Assembly (NCBI GenBank): GCA_001931535.1
Contig: CP016211.1
Coordinates: forward strand, 12,570,377-12,634,376
Length of the DNA stretch: 64,000 nt
Reading direction: 5' to 3'
Source of the DNA: Minicystis rosea
Lineage (GTDB): Bacteria > Myxococcota_A > Polyangia > Polyangiales > Polyangiaceae
Below are positions 63,649 to 64,000 of this stretch, in pieces (positions within the stretch are counted from its first letter, which is position 1; the number at the start of each line of letters is the position of its first letter). The notes below the pieces were generated by a model that made no database searches, had not been told where the DNA came from, and saw only the letters and a list, made by a program, of their open reading frames with translations. A program made the position numbers and the translations under genes.

Positions 63649-64000
63649 ACCCAAGACTGCGCTGGCTCAAGAGTGAGACCACTGCGGGAGCGCGAGTTCG
63701 TGCGCTACGTGCGCGTCCGCCCGCCGGCTCACGGGCGGATGAGCGAGGTCGGCTTCCGTCCCTCGCTCTCTCTCGACGACGCGTGGAGCGGCTCGAGCCG
63801 CGCGGTTCGTCGCGCACCATCGCCGGGCCGGTGCGCTCCTGGACATCCCGTCCGAAGTCGGTAGCATCCTCGCCCGCTACCTCCGACCTCGTCTGGGCGC
63901 GCGTGGTAGCAGCGACTGCGTGGGGGCGCGCGTGCCGAGCACGTAGCAAGGCGGCGGCAGTGGTCGAATCGGACAGGCTCGAGCTGGTGGTCATCGGTGC
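63649..64000. other. Region without a convincing gene
   Basis: No open frame here has a ribosome site or a recognisable protein. A promoter for the ATPase gene would be expected, but no clear consensus is visible. Confidence 0.5.

Noticed and set aside
61328..63676. A 782-residue open frame antisense to the P-type ATPase
   Set aside because: Composition is Arg/Glu/His-rich as in antisense shadows, with no motif; the ATPase motifs on the minus strand are unambiguous.
63673..63867. Small open frames on both strands near the right edge
   Set aside because: No ribosome site, no homology signal, and composition typical of non-coding GC-rich DNA.

Overview
The window is a GC-rich stretch of bacterial chromosome that looks myxobacterial, most likely Polyangia (Sorangium/Polyangium-like). 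The grounds are a very strong G/C third-position bias, many Cys-rich lipoproteins with MopE-like CNGxDDDCDG motifs, a eukaryotic-type Ser/Thr kinase with low-complexity tails, an ECF sigma/FecR pair, and a mosaic of short operons on both strands. No rRNA, tRNA, phage, intact insertion sequence or CRISPR array was found.

Layout. 1-670: the C-terminus of a radical SAM/SPASM enzyme. 670-1363: a non-coding block with two tandem copies of a putative structured small RNA (each with its own promoter and a UUCG-capped terminator), a separate 11-bp stem-loop and a MITE-like repeat. 1360-8367: an MBL-fold hydrolase, a PLP decarboxylase, a cupredoxin-like lipoprotein, and a DUF899 operon facing a TPR/winged-helix regulator, closed by an inverted second MITE copy. 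8419-18061: a BPSL0067-family protein, a RegB/RegA redox two-component pair, membrane proteins, lipoproteins, a molybdopterin enzyme, a DUF2252 protein and a dienelactone hydrolase. 18320-22976: a secretome-like group comprising a cysteine-peptidase/beta-propeller-lectin fusion, a gluzincin-like peptidase and an inhibitory-type serpin. 23045-35335: membrane and ankyrin/SUKH-like proteins, TrmH, the Ser/Thr kinase with a PEGA/TPR protein and lipoprotein, an EtfD-like quinone-linked iron-sulfur protein, and an EamA permease coupled to a small repeat peptide.

35473-49696: small proteins, a 54-bp tandem repeat, an Omp85/TamA-like protein, a START-like Tat protein with a large lipoprotein, a degenerate twin-GHKL protein, a membrane sulfatase/phosphotransferase, and a sigma-FecR-outer-membrane operon. 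49927-57571: a nine-repeat Cys-rich lipoprotein, a frameshifted small gene, DUF2804, a beta-propeller protein, a 43-bp palindrome array, a helical hypothetical protein, a decayed floA fragment and a DUF2267-like protein. 57652-63648: an envelope/ion cluster (AI-2E permease, YihY/BrkB, glycine-zipper protein, acyl-CoA desaturase, frameshifted P-type cation ATPase). The last 350 bases show no convincing gene.

The strongest unexplained signals are the tandem structured RNAs at 736-1147, the 43-bp array whose 12-bp palindromes co-vary (54334-54628), the dispersed 54-bp palindromic repeat that also sits in frame inside a hydrolase gene, and the peptidase-lectin/peptidase/serpin neighbourhood. Two genes carry apparent one-base deletions in GGGG tracts, which may be sequencing errors.
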